Shown in pieces: positions 12,901-22,304 of a DNA stretch of 64,000 bases. The notes under the pieces were generated by a model that was not told the origin of the DNA, ran no database searches, and saw nothing but the letters and a program-made list of their open reading frames with translations. The stretch covers positions 62,001-126,000 of the forward strand of contig JAEMWC010000099.1 of assembly GCA_016490735.1 (NCBI GenBank), read 5' to 3'. The first letter of the stretch is position 1. Every line of letters starts with the position of its first letter. The stretch comes from Pachyseris speciosa. Its lineage: Eukaryota; Cnidaria; Anthozoa; Scleractinia; Pachyseridae. A program made the position numbers and the translations under genes.

Positions 12901-13558
12901 AAGGAGACAATGTTTAGTTACAGAAACTCATTTATTCATCCAGCACCATAAGAAATAAAGTACACACGTACATGGGAAGCAGTGAAGAGAACACGCATGT
13001 TGGTTGTAGTGATCAAAGGTGTAGGCTCCTGCCAAATCTGAATATCAAACTTTTAGCCTCCTTTAAGGGGACACATCATGGTGGAACTAACAGCCACTGG
13101 TCAGCATTGTCTGCCATACAGTTGAGCCTTTATTATCTGGACCTTGATTATCCCGATTTCTTGATTATCCGGACTTGCTTAGCTGGTCCCAGTTTTTCAT
13201 GAATATAATTAATTAGCCATATTAAAGATTCCCAACAAAACTTTTTTTCCTTCAAATTAGGAAATGAAACTCTGATTCAAACTGAATTTGTTTTGCTTTA
13301 AATCACAAATCTGTACCCATCTTGAGCTTGCACGCACCATACTAATGCAATGCAGTTCACTGAGCTCTGATTTGCTTAGATGTTCTTTGTGAATGATATA
13401 TGAAATGAATCATATATGAACTGCGGAAATGAAATCAAATGAAGAATGATCATCGCAGTTGTGAACGCAATTTATGCAATTGCGAAAAGAAGTTTGAAAA
13501 AAAAAATTCAGGACTTCAACGGGGTTTGAACCCGTGACCTCGCGATTACCGGTGCGAT

Positions 13559-13622
<64 letters not shown>

Positions 13623-14597
13623 ATCGCACCGGTAATCGCGAGGTCACGGGTTCGAACCCCGTTGAAGTCCTAGATGTTCTTTGTTGCTTAGTGAAATTTC
13701 ACACTCCACTTGTTCAGTCATTCAGTTTAATTTTGGCTCATTAATGTTCATATTTTTGATTATCTGGACTCTCAATTATCCGGACTATTCAGCTCAGTTC
13801 CCATGAGCCCAGATAATCAAGGTTCGACTGTACTTGTATTTTGAGTAATAATCATAAAATTTTTTCTTCATAAAGTGTGAAGAGAGTTCCTCTGTGCAAC
13901 TGGTCAATTTTCATTTGAAGCATGCGACCTGCTACTAACCAGTAACTGCTAAGCATAACGATGAACCTTGAAAGAAAAACAAAATCAATAGTACTTAAAA
14001 AAGGGTTGTGATTGCAGCTATCAAAACAAATGATAATTTCTTTGTCTGTAGACACAAAAATCTGTTTGGGTTCTTGTCCAAAGTGACGCTGAATACAGAG
14101 GAAACGACTTCACTGCAAGTATCACCACTGCAAACATAGATATCATAAATGGATCTGGTATCCTTGTGGCTCATTACCTTCAAAGAATGTCCCCACAGGT
14201 TGACATAGGAGGGGAGTTGCTTTACCAATATGGCTCACAAGAAGCAGCAATGATGTCGCTCGCTGGTCGGTACACTACGAATAGGTGGATAGCTGCTGCT
14301 ACTGTTGGGCAGACTGGCTGGCATTTAAGTTATTGGCACAAGGGCAACGAAAATGTAAAGGTCGGCGTTGAGTATGAGTACAACACAAGAGTGCGTGATA
14401 GTTCTGTTAGTGCAGGGTACCAAATAGAAGTACCCAAATCAAATCTTACCTTTCGAGGAATGATGGACACAAACTGGACTGTAGCTGCTCTTATGGAAAA
14501 GAGACTACCTCCTTTGCCATTTACCTTTGTATTGAGCGGAATGGTAAATCACGCAAAGAGTCAATCACGGTTTGGGTTTGGTCTTAACATTGGGTAA
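9940..14597 (+). CDS. TOMM40: Mitochondrial import receptor subunit TOM40, complete
   Basis: Coding exons 9940-10120, 12070-12230, 12722-12823 and 14052-14597 (TAA stop) give 329 residues, close to other animal TOM40 proteins (about 340-360). The start is MGNVLAAS, as in vertebrate TOM40, followed by a proline-rich unstructured N-terminus. The family motif [13 protein letters not shown] then leads into the porin-fold beta-barrel. Recognisable segments are [45 protein letters not shown] and the C-terminal strand [11 protein letters not shown]40 forms the outer-membrane pore through which nearly all nuclear-encoded mitochondrial proteins enter. Exon phases (1, 0, 0) all agree. The last exon encodes more than half of the protein without interruption. 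It lies head to head with ZPR1. CCAAT boxes stand at about 9883 and 9895, and an ATGGCAGCC element at about 9874. Confidence 0.96.
10463..10747 (+). other. Unexplained 94-codon open frame in TOMM40 intron 1
   Basis: An open frame with reasonable composition (for example [19 protein letters not shown]) but no recognisable family and no need for it in TOM40. Possibly old transposon coding sequence. Confidence 0.2.
11634..11790 (+). mobile_element. tRNA-derived SINE, plus strand
   Basis: A tRNA-like head (GGCTTGTTAGCTCAGTCAG, A box about 11644; B-box-like GGTTGGAATCC about 11689) is followed by an AGCCTGA...TCAGGCT hairpin. The tail GTGTTCATAACTGCGATGAT follows. The same head and tail occur on the minus strand at 15263-15440. 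Confidence 0.75.
11800..11843. repeat. Two tandem copies of a 20-bp unit
   Basis: GCATAGACATGGAAGTTATA is repeated directly twice just after the SINE. Confidence 0.8.
11977..12048 (+). repeat. Retroelement 3' tail: hairpin plus (TATG)n
   Basis: TTTCTCGAAGA pairs with TTCGAGAGAAA across a short loop, then AATAAAG and (TATG)n. A stem-loop followed by a short tandem tail is typical of LINE/SINE 3' ends. It ends about 20 bp before the acceptor of TOMM40 exon 2. Confidence 0.45.
12307..12622. repeat. Palindrome plus third arm, GAGCTCATAATCT family
   Basis: Arms 12309-12348 and 12361-12403 are reverse complements ending in AGATTATGAGCTC. A further copy of the right arm (AGAAATCTCGAGCTCATGAG) lies at about 12600-12619. 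A foldback element, partly duplicated. Confidence 0.65.
13391..13670 (-). mobile_element. tRNA-Thr-headed SINE with palindromic head, nested
   Basis: Flanked by a 14-bp direct repeat TAGATGTTCTTTGT (13377-13390 and 13671-13684). Reading the minus strand, a tRNA-like head (13590-13511) leads to a tail containing AACTGCGATGATCATTCTTC and ending TTTCATATATCATTC. Beyond the head an inverted copy of it (13591-13670) forms a palindrome. Because the direct repeat encloses all of this, the palindrome entered with the insertion or arose during it. Confidence 0.8.
13597..13670 (+). pseudogene. tRNA-Thr(GGT)-like sequence, imperfect
   Basis: Acceptor arm GGCTTCA/TGAAGTC, D arm GCTC...GAGC and T arm ACGGG TTCGAAC CCCGT are perfect. 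The anticodon stem TCGCA needs TGCGA opposite but has TCGCGA, a one-base insertion after the GGT loop. Position 33 is C rather than U. Together with the mirrored copy at 13584-13511 this argues for a SINE-derived pseudo-tRNA rather than a working gene. Confidence 0.6.
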
Positions 14598-15262
14598 CTG
14601 CCAATGGTGCTCTAGAAACCTTTTTTAGCTTAAGGGTATTCCATTAAATTTAGTACATTTACATGTACAATGTATGTGGCTGCACATCAGAGGTGTGCAA
14701 GTCTGCATCATACCATGCTAGTCATTTTCCAATGTTAAGGCTGTTTTAACTTGCAATACATGAAGGCTTGGTCCAAGTTCTTTGTTGGTCTGATTTGTAA
14801 ACAACCCTGTGACTCATTTTAAAGCTGAGAGAAATTTGTCTAGTTTTGAAATGACAATGTTATTGTTACCCTGACAAAGTAGACTGCGAGCAGTCTCTAA
14901 TTTTCTTGAGTGATAATGCTGTAAATTAAATACTCTTGGTTTCAAGGTTTTGAGTCTGTCTTTGTATGAATTGCTATAAATTGATTGAAATCATGTTTTT
15001 TTTTTATACCAATGAAGAAATTCGGCTCTATTGTCAATTGTACATGCGCCAGATCCGTTTTGGATCCTTAATCAACGCCTTCTGGTATATACATTACATG
15101 CCACCAAGTTACAGTTTCTATCCCTTGCAATTTTTGTAAGCTTCAAGAGTAAGTCCACTTCAGGACCAATGCTTGCCTTACAACTGTGCAACGGGGATGA
15201 CAGACAACTTGCTCAATAAGTAAAATAAATTATTGCAACCATATAGTTTTGAATACATTGTA
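14598..15262 (+). other. TOMM40 3' flank/3'UTR
   Basis: No further coding sequence recognised. A T-run lies at about 14997-15006. AATAAA-like signals (AAAATAAATT near 15223) could serve polyadenylation. Confidence 0.35.
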
Positions 15263-15440
15263 TGTGAGTGATCATCGCAGTTATGAACACTACTTAAGCA
15301 GTAGTAAAAATAAAGCCTGTAAAAAAATCAGGCTTTTGCGGGGTTTTGAACCCGTGACCTCCGTGATACTGGTGTGCACAGTGCTCTGCCAACTGAGCTA
15401 ACAAGCCAACTGGGAGCTGGCCATTTTTTTGGTTCATAAT
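15263..15440 (-). mobile_element. tRNA-derived SINE, minus strand
   Basis: Reading the minus strand: GGCTTGTTAGCTCAGTTGGC head with B box GGTCACGGGTTCAAAACCC, AGCCTGATTTTTTTACAGGC hairpin, then the tail GTGTTCATAACTGCGATGAT. Same family as 11634-11790. A related AT-rich inverted piece follows at about 15470-15535. Confidence 0.75.
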
Positions 15441-15967
15441 AGACCCGTGAGTGATCAGGATGCACACCAGTAAACTATGAATACTTGAAAATCATAGATT
15501 TGAACTGCGTATCAAATATATGATTTTCATAGTTTTATAAAGCTGACTCCTTAAATTGTTTTCGTGAGCTGACTACCAGAGTTCTCGTTATGACCATAAC
15601 TTGCAACACATGTTACGAATGAATATCCTCGATAGGGCGTTGTTGTTGTAGGTGAGCTTAACCTTCCTTTTTATTTATTTATTACAATTTATGGCATACA
15701 AAAGAAAAAAAAAGCCAAGGGATGAAATGCAAAAGAGTCGGAACCCCATATTGAAGCAGATCACCAATGGTACTAGAATGATAATGATACGGATTAAATT
15801 ATGGAGGTAATAAATTATGGTGATAAGTGTTAGATAACTGTTATTATAACAATAATAGTCAGCGAGACTATTGGAGAGACTAATAGAGAAACTATGAGAC
15901 TAATAGAGACTGAATGAAACGATGAGACTAAATTACTAATTCATAAAAAAATTCTTGGTGCACTTTA

Positions 15968-16742
15968 AGGCCCGGCTACACGTTCAAACATTGTTATAAA
16001 ACATTTCTTGGATGAACAATGTTAAGGCCCGGCTACACGTTCAAACATTGTTGTAAAACATTTGTTGGATGAACAATGTTAGAACGTGTAGCATGCATGT
16101 TTGATGACGTTTGTTCAACATTTTTTGTTGGAAGAATGTTTTGATTTCAATCAAACATTTTCTCCAACATACAACAAATGTTAAAGCGTGTAGCCGCCCT
16201 TTCAACAATGTTGTATTGCAAAGACCAATCAGAGTTAAGGGTCCAGTCTCCAATCCGAAGCCTAATGGCAGAGGTGGAAATTGTTGAAGCCAGAACCCCG
16301 AAGCGACGTGTTTTCAGCAATGTCATATGCGTATCCAACATTGTTAGAAGCGTTCTTACAACAATGTTAGGACGTGTTCTTCTAACAATGTTACAACGTG
16401 TAGCCGGGACTTTAGAACGTGTAGCATGCATGTTTGATGACGTTTGTTCAACATTTTTTGTTGGAAGAATGTTTTAATTTCGATCAAACATTTTCTCTAA
16501 CATACAACAAATGTTGAAGCGTGTAGCCGCCCTTTCAACAATGTTGTATTGAAAAGACCAATCAGAGTTAAGGGCCCAGTCTCCAATCCGAGAGACTAAT
16601 GGCAGAGGTAAAAACTGTTGAATTCAGACCCCCGAAAAGACCTGTTTCCAACAATGCTATATGCGTATCCAACATTGTTAGAAGCGTTCTTACAACAATG
16701 TTGGGACGTGTTCTAACAATGTTACAACGTGTAGCTGGGGCT
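15968..16742. mobile_element. Harbinger-like non-autonomous element with internal tandem duplication
   Basis: Ends AGGCCCGGCTACACGTT and AACGTGTAGCTGGGGCT are inverted repeats flanked by TTA (15965-15967, 16743-16745), as in PIF/Harbinger elements. The first 55 bp are duplicated, with TTA between the copies. The body consists of two tandem units of about 330 bp (from about 16081 and 16413) beginning AGAACGTGTAGCATGCATGT. Confidence 0.7.
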
Positions 16743-16899
16743 TTATTCCCAAAGCAATGTGTTTATTGGTTTAGAGCTCAGTGCGAGATTTGATTCGAAA
16801 CGTTGCAACGGTGCTCCCTACTATTAACGCCGAAAACAAGTCGACTTGTTTGGTGTCAGTTACTGTAGAACGCCGTCTTATCAAACCTACTTTCATAAC

Positions 16900-16975
16900 T
16901 ATATAATAATCATCATCATCATCATCATCTTTATTTGCTTTTGTCAATGTATACATTTTTTTTTTATTACAATCT
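16900..16975 (-). repeat. (ATC)n plus AT-rich tail of a retroelement
   Basis: (ATC)n at about 16907-16929, followed by TTTATTTGCTTTTGTCAATG and a T-run. In the minus direction this reads as an AATAAAGATGATG-type 3' tail. Confidence 0.45.
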
Positions 16976-17007
16976 AGAAAATTTTCAAAATATGTTTGTG
17001 AACATGT

Positions 17008-17245
17008 GGGCTCGGTTGTACGAAAGCCGATTAACTTAATCCAGGATTAGCGTAACCTTTGGTTGCAGTTTTTTCTTTTGGGTGAAAGTTTCTTTTGCTG
17101 CTTTATGCTTTTCAGGATTGACGTCCTCTAATCTAAAATTTTGCAGAATATCAGCGTTGAACAACGTTCGTCTATAGAGAAATAAACTTCTTGGTTAATT
17201 TTTAATCTTGGATCAGGGTTAATCGGCTTTCGAACAACCCGGCCC
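17008..17245. mobile_element. Short inverted-repeat transposon (MITE)
   Basis: Left end GGGCTCGGTTGTACGAAAGC and right end GCTTTCGAACAACCCGGCCC are inverted repeats that continue inward (CGATTAACTTAATCC). ATGT occurs on both sides. Confidence 0.7.
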
Positions 17246-18117
17246 ATGTGGTTAGAAAGTTAATGAGAAGCACTAGTTTTTATCAAGTTTACAAACGTTC
17301 ACTTCCTAACCCCGGCATTGATCATTATCTAATACCTCCCCACAATGTCGCTAGGTGATACCGGTAATGAGATTAGAGAAAATGATCAACATGTTATGTC
17401 AAACATGCGTAATGTAAAGTAATGAATTGTTGGACTTCCGAAAACACAACTAGACTGGTTAGCAGACGCTCTCTGGAGAACCAAGCGGGCGCGCGAAATA
17501 CTGAATCCGAAACGTAACGCGGAGAAGCCGAGGATAGTTTCACTGGGTTTTTATTACTTGCGATCTCCATTATTTAGAAAGGGACTCCTAGCAGTCTAGC
17601 ACACACCCGATCATGGGATAGTGGAAACGGTCAGAGATGCCTAGGTGAAATATCTCGGGATATTCAGTTGGTGGGGTTGTTCCACCCGGTTCTCCAAACC
17701 CGGCCCTGTGTTGAGTCATTTCAAAACATCTGAAATTGTCACACTGGCTTTGTTTGTTGAAACGCTGTGGTGATTTTAGGGTTGACGTATGTGTTGTGAG
17801 TGCAGGAGGTTAGCAAAAGGGTCATTGTTTTATCACTTTCTCACGACTTGAAAACGGGTGTTTCTCCGAATTGAGTTTTCGTAATCGTTTCTTAAGGCCT
17901 GGCTAAACTAGGATACTTTGTTGCTGAAACATTGTTGAGGACGCAAATCTTTCCCAGTATAGCCGTGCGGGAAACTGTTGTTGCAGAAACAAATTTTGTG
18001 TTTCGAAACAAAAGAAAGTTTTTGACTTTCGGCCAAAAACAATTTTGTTTCCCCCAAAAAAATGTTTCCCGCGCGGCTTAACTGGGAATTTGTTTCGTCA
18101 ACAATGTTTTCGCATTA

Positions 18118-18341
18118 GGGCCGTCAATACGAGAGGAAATATTCCGCGGCTTACTCTGGCCGCGGCTTACATAATACGCGAAAGGAACCATTTATACGAA
18201 TAAAAACTCCTAGGCCAGGATAAGCCGCAGCTTGAGAAAGCCGTGAACGTAGATTTTGTACCATTTATACGGAGTGTTCGCGTCTTATGTAAGCCGTGGC
18301 CAGGGCAAGCCTCGGCTTATTTTCTCTCGTATAAACGGCCC
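18118..18341. mobile_element. Nested GGGCCG-ended element, short copy
   Basis: Ends GGGCCGTCAATACGAGAG and CTCTCGTATAAACGGCCC, inverted; TTA on the left, TAG on the right. Internal CCGCGGCTTA and GGCCGCGGCTTACA words repeat in both orientations. Confidence 0.65.
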
Positions 18342-18534
18342 TAGTTGCCGAAACATTGTTCAGGACGCAAATCTTTCCCAGTATAGCCGTGCGGGAAACT
18401 TGTTGCAGAAACAAATTTTGTGTTTCGAAAAAAAAAAAAAAGAATGTTTTTGACTTTCGGCCATAAACAGTTTTGTTTCCCCCCCAAAAATGATTCCCAC
18501 GCAGCTTAACTAGGACGTTTTTTCGTCGACAATT

Positions 18535-19282
18535 GGGCTGTTTATACCAGAGAAAATAAGCCGCGGCTTACTCTGGCCGCGAACTCCCCGCATAAATGGT
18601 ACAAAATCTACGTTCACGGCTCTTTCAACCCACGGCCAGTCCAACCCGGGCTTACCCTGGCCGAGGGGTTTTGGGCTGGGCTTATCCTGGCCGCGGCTTA
18701 CCTTGGACGTGAAAGTGTTCGTATAAATGCACTCAAACGTTGTCCGCGGCTTGCTGAAGCCGCGAACGATTGCTGCGCATGCTCTGTATTCATTTAAACC
18801 CAGACCCTCACGGCTGAGAGACGCGCGATGCAGTGGCGGGAAAAACGAGTTCTGTTTACATTTACATCCTTCAAAAAGTGGAAAATGGCGACCACGACGG
18901 ATTCATATCTGACAAATTAATTATCTGGGAACCCAACACCATATCTTGACCGAAGAGACAGTTTAAAATGAAAAAGACAGCGAAAAATACTACGTTTTTT
19001 GCTGGCCAAAGCCGGTCGTTTAGCTTTTTTGCTCGCTCGAGCCATTGTTGCAATGACGACGCAGTTTCAGCTAATTACCCTTTAACGAGGCACCAAAACA
19101 AACTACGTCACCTAAGTCACCCCATTGGACCAATCTGGCCGCGAACTAAGCCGTGAACCATTTATACGAACGAGCAGTTCGCGTCTTATGTAAGCCGCAC
19201 TCGTATAAATGGTTCCTTTCGCGTCTTATGTAAGCCGCGGCCAGAGTAAGCCGCGGCTTATTTTCTCTCGTATAAACGGCCC
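18535..19282. mobile_element. Nested GGGCCG-ended element, long copy
   Basis: Ends GGGCTGTTTATACCAGAG and CTCTCGTATAAACGGCCC, same family as 18118-18341 but 748 bp. It has CCGCGGCTTA-type subterminal repeats and a unique centre (about 18780-19140). Confidence 0.6.
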
Positions 19283-19323
19283 TAATGTTTTCGCAACAAA
19301 TGTTTCCTAGTTTAGCCAGGCCT

Positions 19324-21355
19324 CTACTCTGTCAACTCAAACACACACACTGATTTGTACTTCCGCTGCTCTGTTATTAGTATGTGACAGATCATGATAG
19401 AACATCCGCCCTTCGTCGTCATTTTTTACTTCAAAAGAAACTGAGGAGAAAAGATGAAAACATAATGTGCAGAGTTATATCACGCCTGTCTCTTTTTTCA
19501 TGAGTTGAAAGCAAGTATTTGAAAACAATTTGATTCGTAAAAAGAGATTATAGTCGTCTTTTCTAGACCGTACCTTTTCGATAACATGGGGAAACAAACG
19601 CGAATAATTGTTTTATTACGTATCGAAATCGAAAGCAATAACATGTTATCTGGAACTAAACCATCGTTCAGTAGCTTTTCCGCCGCATATTGTGAAATCT
19701 TGTAACTTCTTTTTTGCTGTCGCTAATTAAGCGAGCTGCACGTGTCACGCTTGCAAACGTGCACCTTGTCAATCTAATTACCTGAAGACGTGACGTCATT
19801 CGTGTTATCATTACTTTTTTCCCTTCCTTTTCATTGGCCCAGAGCCTACCACGTGCCCTACAAATAAATGCCTACAAATAATGGTCTGCTCGTGCGCATT
19901 ACCGTCCAACTGTGATTTTGCTTTTGCTGCAAATAATATTCTGCTCATGCGTAGTTGTGTCCACGCGTCCATGCTTTTGAAATTCAGTGTAAAATGGCGG
20001 ATCGTCTCACGCTTCCCTAAAGTAATTATGTGATGCTTAATAAATGAGCAGGAGTGTTTTATCAAGTCAGTTTTGGACTTGATAAACACGAATTGCGAAT
20101 TTATTGAACGTCTTAAAAATCTTTACTGTACATATTTCTAGCCATTCTTAAACTAAATTTAGACTTTGGGTTATTTTGGCCTAGAAAATTGGATGCAAAC
20201 TTAAGCCTTGTCTGTATCAGATATAAAGACGCTCATTAAACATCTAAAATTTCTTTTGTTTTCCCTTTTTGAATTATTAATGAGTTTTTTAAACCTTTAT
20301 TTGATTCTGACTGTAATTTCACCCGGTTCAAGTTCTCTGGCTTTTTTCTGTAAAAATCACTGGACGCTTTGAAATCTTTTCCTGAACTAACATTTTACCT
20401 TATCTTTAAGCAGATCTCAACAGAAGGCTGAAATATTTTATTATCAGCCAATATAAAATCGTTATATTTGTTAACAAACACTAAAAAGAGGCACTAAATA
20501 ACGCAAATGTCTTCAGCAGAAACAGAATGATTTAATTATTTTCGTCAGCCGTTATTTCATCTTCACTAACGCCGCCTCATAATTTTCTTTAAAATAAAAA
20601 ATGGGTTAGTAAACAATAAACTATTATTTTATCACCATAGCTAAAGTGATATCAAGATGATGAAATTTTCTTGCATTTCTTCCCAAATAATTCGGTGGGG
20701 AAAATATAATCCTTATTTCTCTCTCACACACAAGACTCGTAAATTTGTGGCAATCGTATAAAACATCGAAGCTCTGTTCAAAAACCCAAAACACCAAAGC
20801 CTTCCAGAATTCTATTGCATTTAATTCAGTGTCGTGAGTTTTTTCATCTCAGAACAATATTGATTTATTGCCAAATGGAATATAACACTGGTAGGCTTTG
20901 CGGGTATTATTGCTAATAAGTTAAGCATAATTTGTTAAGTTGTACTGAATAGAACACCGCGCGCTTTTTTATGCTTTCATCTGCAATTAGTGCGATGGTT
21001 ATTGATTAACCGAACGATGATTGGCAACCTTGATCGAATTACTGGAAAATTGACAATTGATATCTCTCCAGTACTGCTTGTTAATAAGTTTTCGTTTTTC
21101 CCACTTGTTGTCTTAAGGACTGGAACTGCACAAGTGAGCAAAGAAAGTCGCAATATGTTAAGAAAACTATATGAGTCGTTTTTACTCTCTAACGAACAAT
21201 TAGAGAAATCGAAGTGTTTTTGGTTGCAAGCGAACTCCGGTAGTCTGGAATACACTTGGATTTCGAGAGGCCAGAAATGGAGCTAATTAATCTTCTGAGC
21301 TAGCTTAACCGTAGTTTTATTAACAAAGCTAAATAGATATATCATGTCAACAAAT
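19324..21355. other. No recognised gene or element
   Basis: AT-rich sequence. Two overlapping opposite-strand frames of just over 90 codons (20977-21286) have no recognisable content or splice context. Confidence 0.4.
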
Positions 21356-21600
21356 GGAGCGGTTTTCAATTGACCATCGAAAGTAAATTGTCTTTGCTTT
21401 GGTTTTGCATCGCTTCGCTCTGTGATTAGTCAGCAAAACTCGCGCCGCTTTCTTAACCAATGAGAAGCAAAACCAAAACCCGCGCTTTGTGCTGGTTACG
21501 TGTAATTACTTCGAATTAACTGTTTCAGTGTGTTGTGATTGGCTGGAGTAATTGCTTTCGTTTTTTGTGGTTTTACGACACTCAATTGAAAACTGCTTTA
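21356..21600. mobile_element. MITE with CGGTTTTCAATTGA ends
   Basis: Left end GAGCGGTTTTCAATTGACCA and right end CTCAATTGAAAACTGCTTTA are inverted repeats. CCAAT/ATTGG words fill the interior. Same family as 38337-39043. Confidence 0.7.
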
Positions 21601-21704
21601 GTTGCCATTATTAATAATCGAAGCGGCAATAATTGTTTCTTATTGATACTATTTTAGTTTAGATTTAATTGTCAAGACTGTGTGCAAACATTTGGACTAA
21701 TGGA

Positions 21705-22286
21705 TATAAATCAAGGCTAGCTAAGGCTTAGAGGCTTAGCCGCTTAGAGGATCTCTGTTCCACTGCTCTTTTCTGTTCTAAAGAAGTCTTGGCAAAGAGG
21801 AATATCTCTCGAGAACTATTCCAAGGGCTGTAGCATAAATTCTGTAAGTAAATCGTTTAAGTTAACTGTACCTTTTTTTTTCTTCCCCTATTACAACTGG
21901 TTGGAAAAAAACTAATTTCTGTGTAGGACAATTTTCAGGACAAACAAAGTTTGGTTTTCTGTCACCGAAGATCGCTGAAAACTCGATATCATATTCGGGG
22001 AACGGAGTGAAAGCTATTTACGACTTCTCATTGCTCATTATTTCAGGTGTTTTCTCCTATCGGATCGAGAAAAACATTCTAGATAGAAAATTGGAGTTAT
22101 CGGCAGTAATTAAAGTTACTGATCTCTTAGATGTTTCTTATCACAAGAATCTTAAAACAAAGCAAAGAAAAAGCATCAATAAAAAGGTTAGATTCTTCCA
22201 AAACGATTACATTTGGACAAAATAGGCTTCAGAGGAGAACTCTAAATTTATTGACAGCTTCTTTGGTATTCTGTTCATTTTTTCAG
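21705..22286 (+). promoter_or_regulatory. Candidate pentraxin promoter and leader intron
   Basis: A TATAAAT box at 21705 stands about 140 bp before a good donor (ATTCT/GTAAGTAA at 21844). An acceptor TTTTTTCAG ends at 22286, 18 bp before the pentraxin ATG. A non-coding first exon from about 21735 to 21843 is therefore plausible. Confidence 0.35.
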
Positions 22287-22304
22287 GTTGGATTATTGTG
22301 AATC

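Larger units (their letters stand above)
13119..13830. mobile_element. pogo-like non-autonomous element, TA duplication
   Basis: Left end CAGTTGAGCCTTTATTATCT and right end AGATAATCAAGGTTCGACTG form terminal inverted repeats. They are flanked by TA at 13117-13118 and 13831-13832, as in Tc1/mariner-pogo elements. It is interrupted by a nested SINE at 13391-13670. Lies in TOMM40 intron 3. Confidence 0.8.
17895..19323. mobile_element. Harbinger-like composite element
   Basis: Ends AGGCCTGGCTAAACTAGGA and its reverse complement. Left flank TTA, right flank CTA (one mismatch). Inside are two diverged tandem copies of a 200-bp unit (from about 17921 and 18345, sharing CGCAAATCTTTCCCAGTATA). Each is interrupted by a different GGGCCG-ended element. 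Confidence 0.65.

Noticed and set aside
13597..13670. Functional tRNA-Thr gene pair
   Set aside because: The anticodon stem has an inserted base and position 33 is C. The copies form a palindrome inside a SINE with its own target duplication, so they are SINE heads.
16147..16793. Overlapping 94-99 residue frames on both strands
   Set aside because: They are products of the tandem body of the Harbinger-like element and repeat in the second unit.
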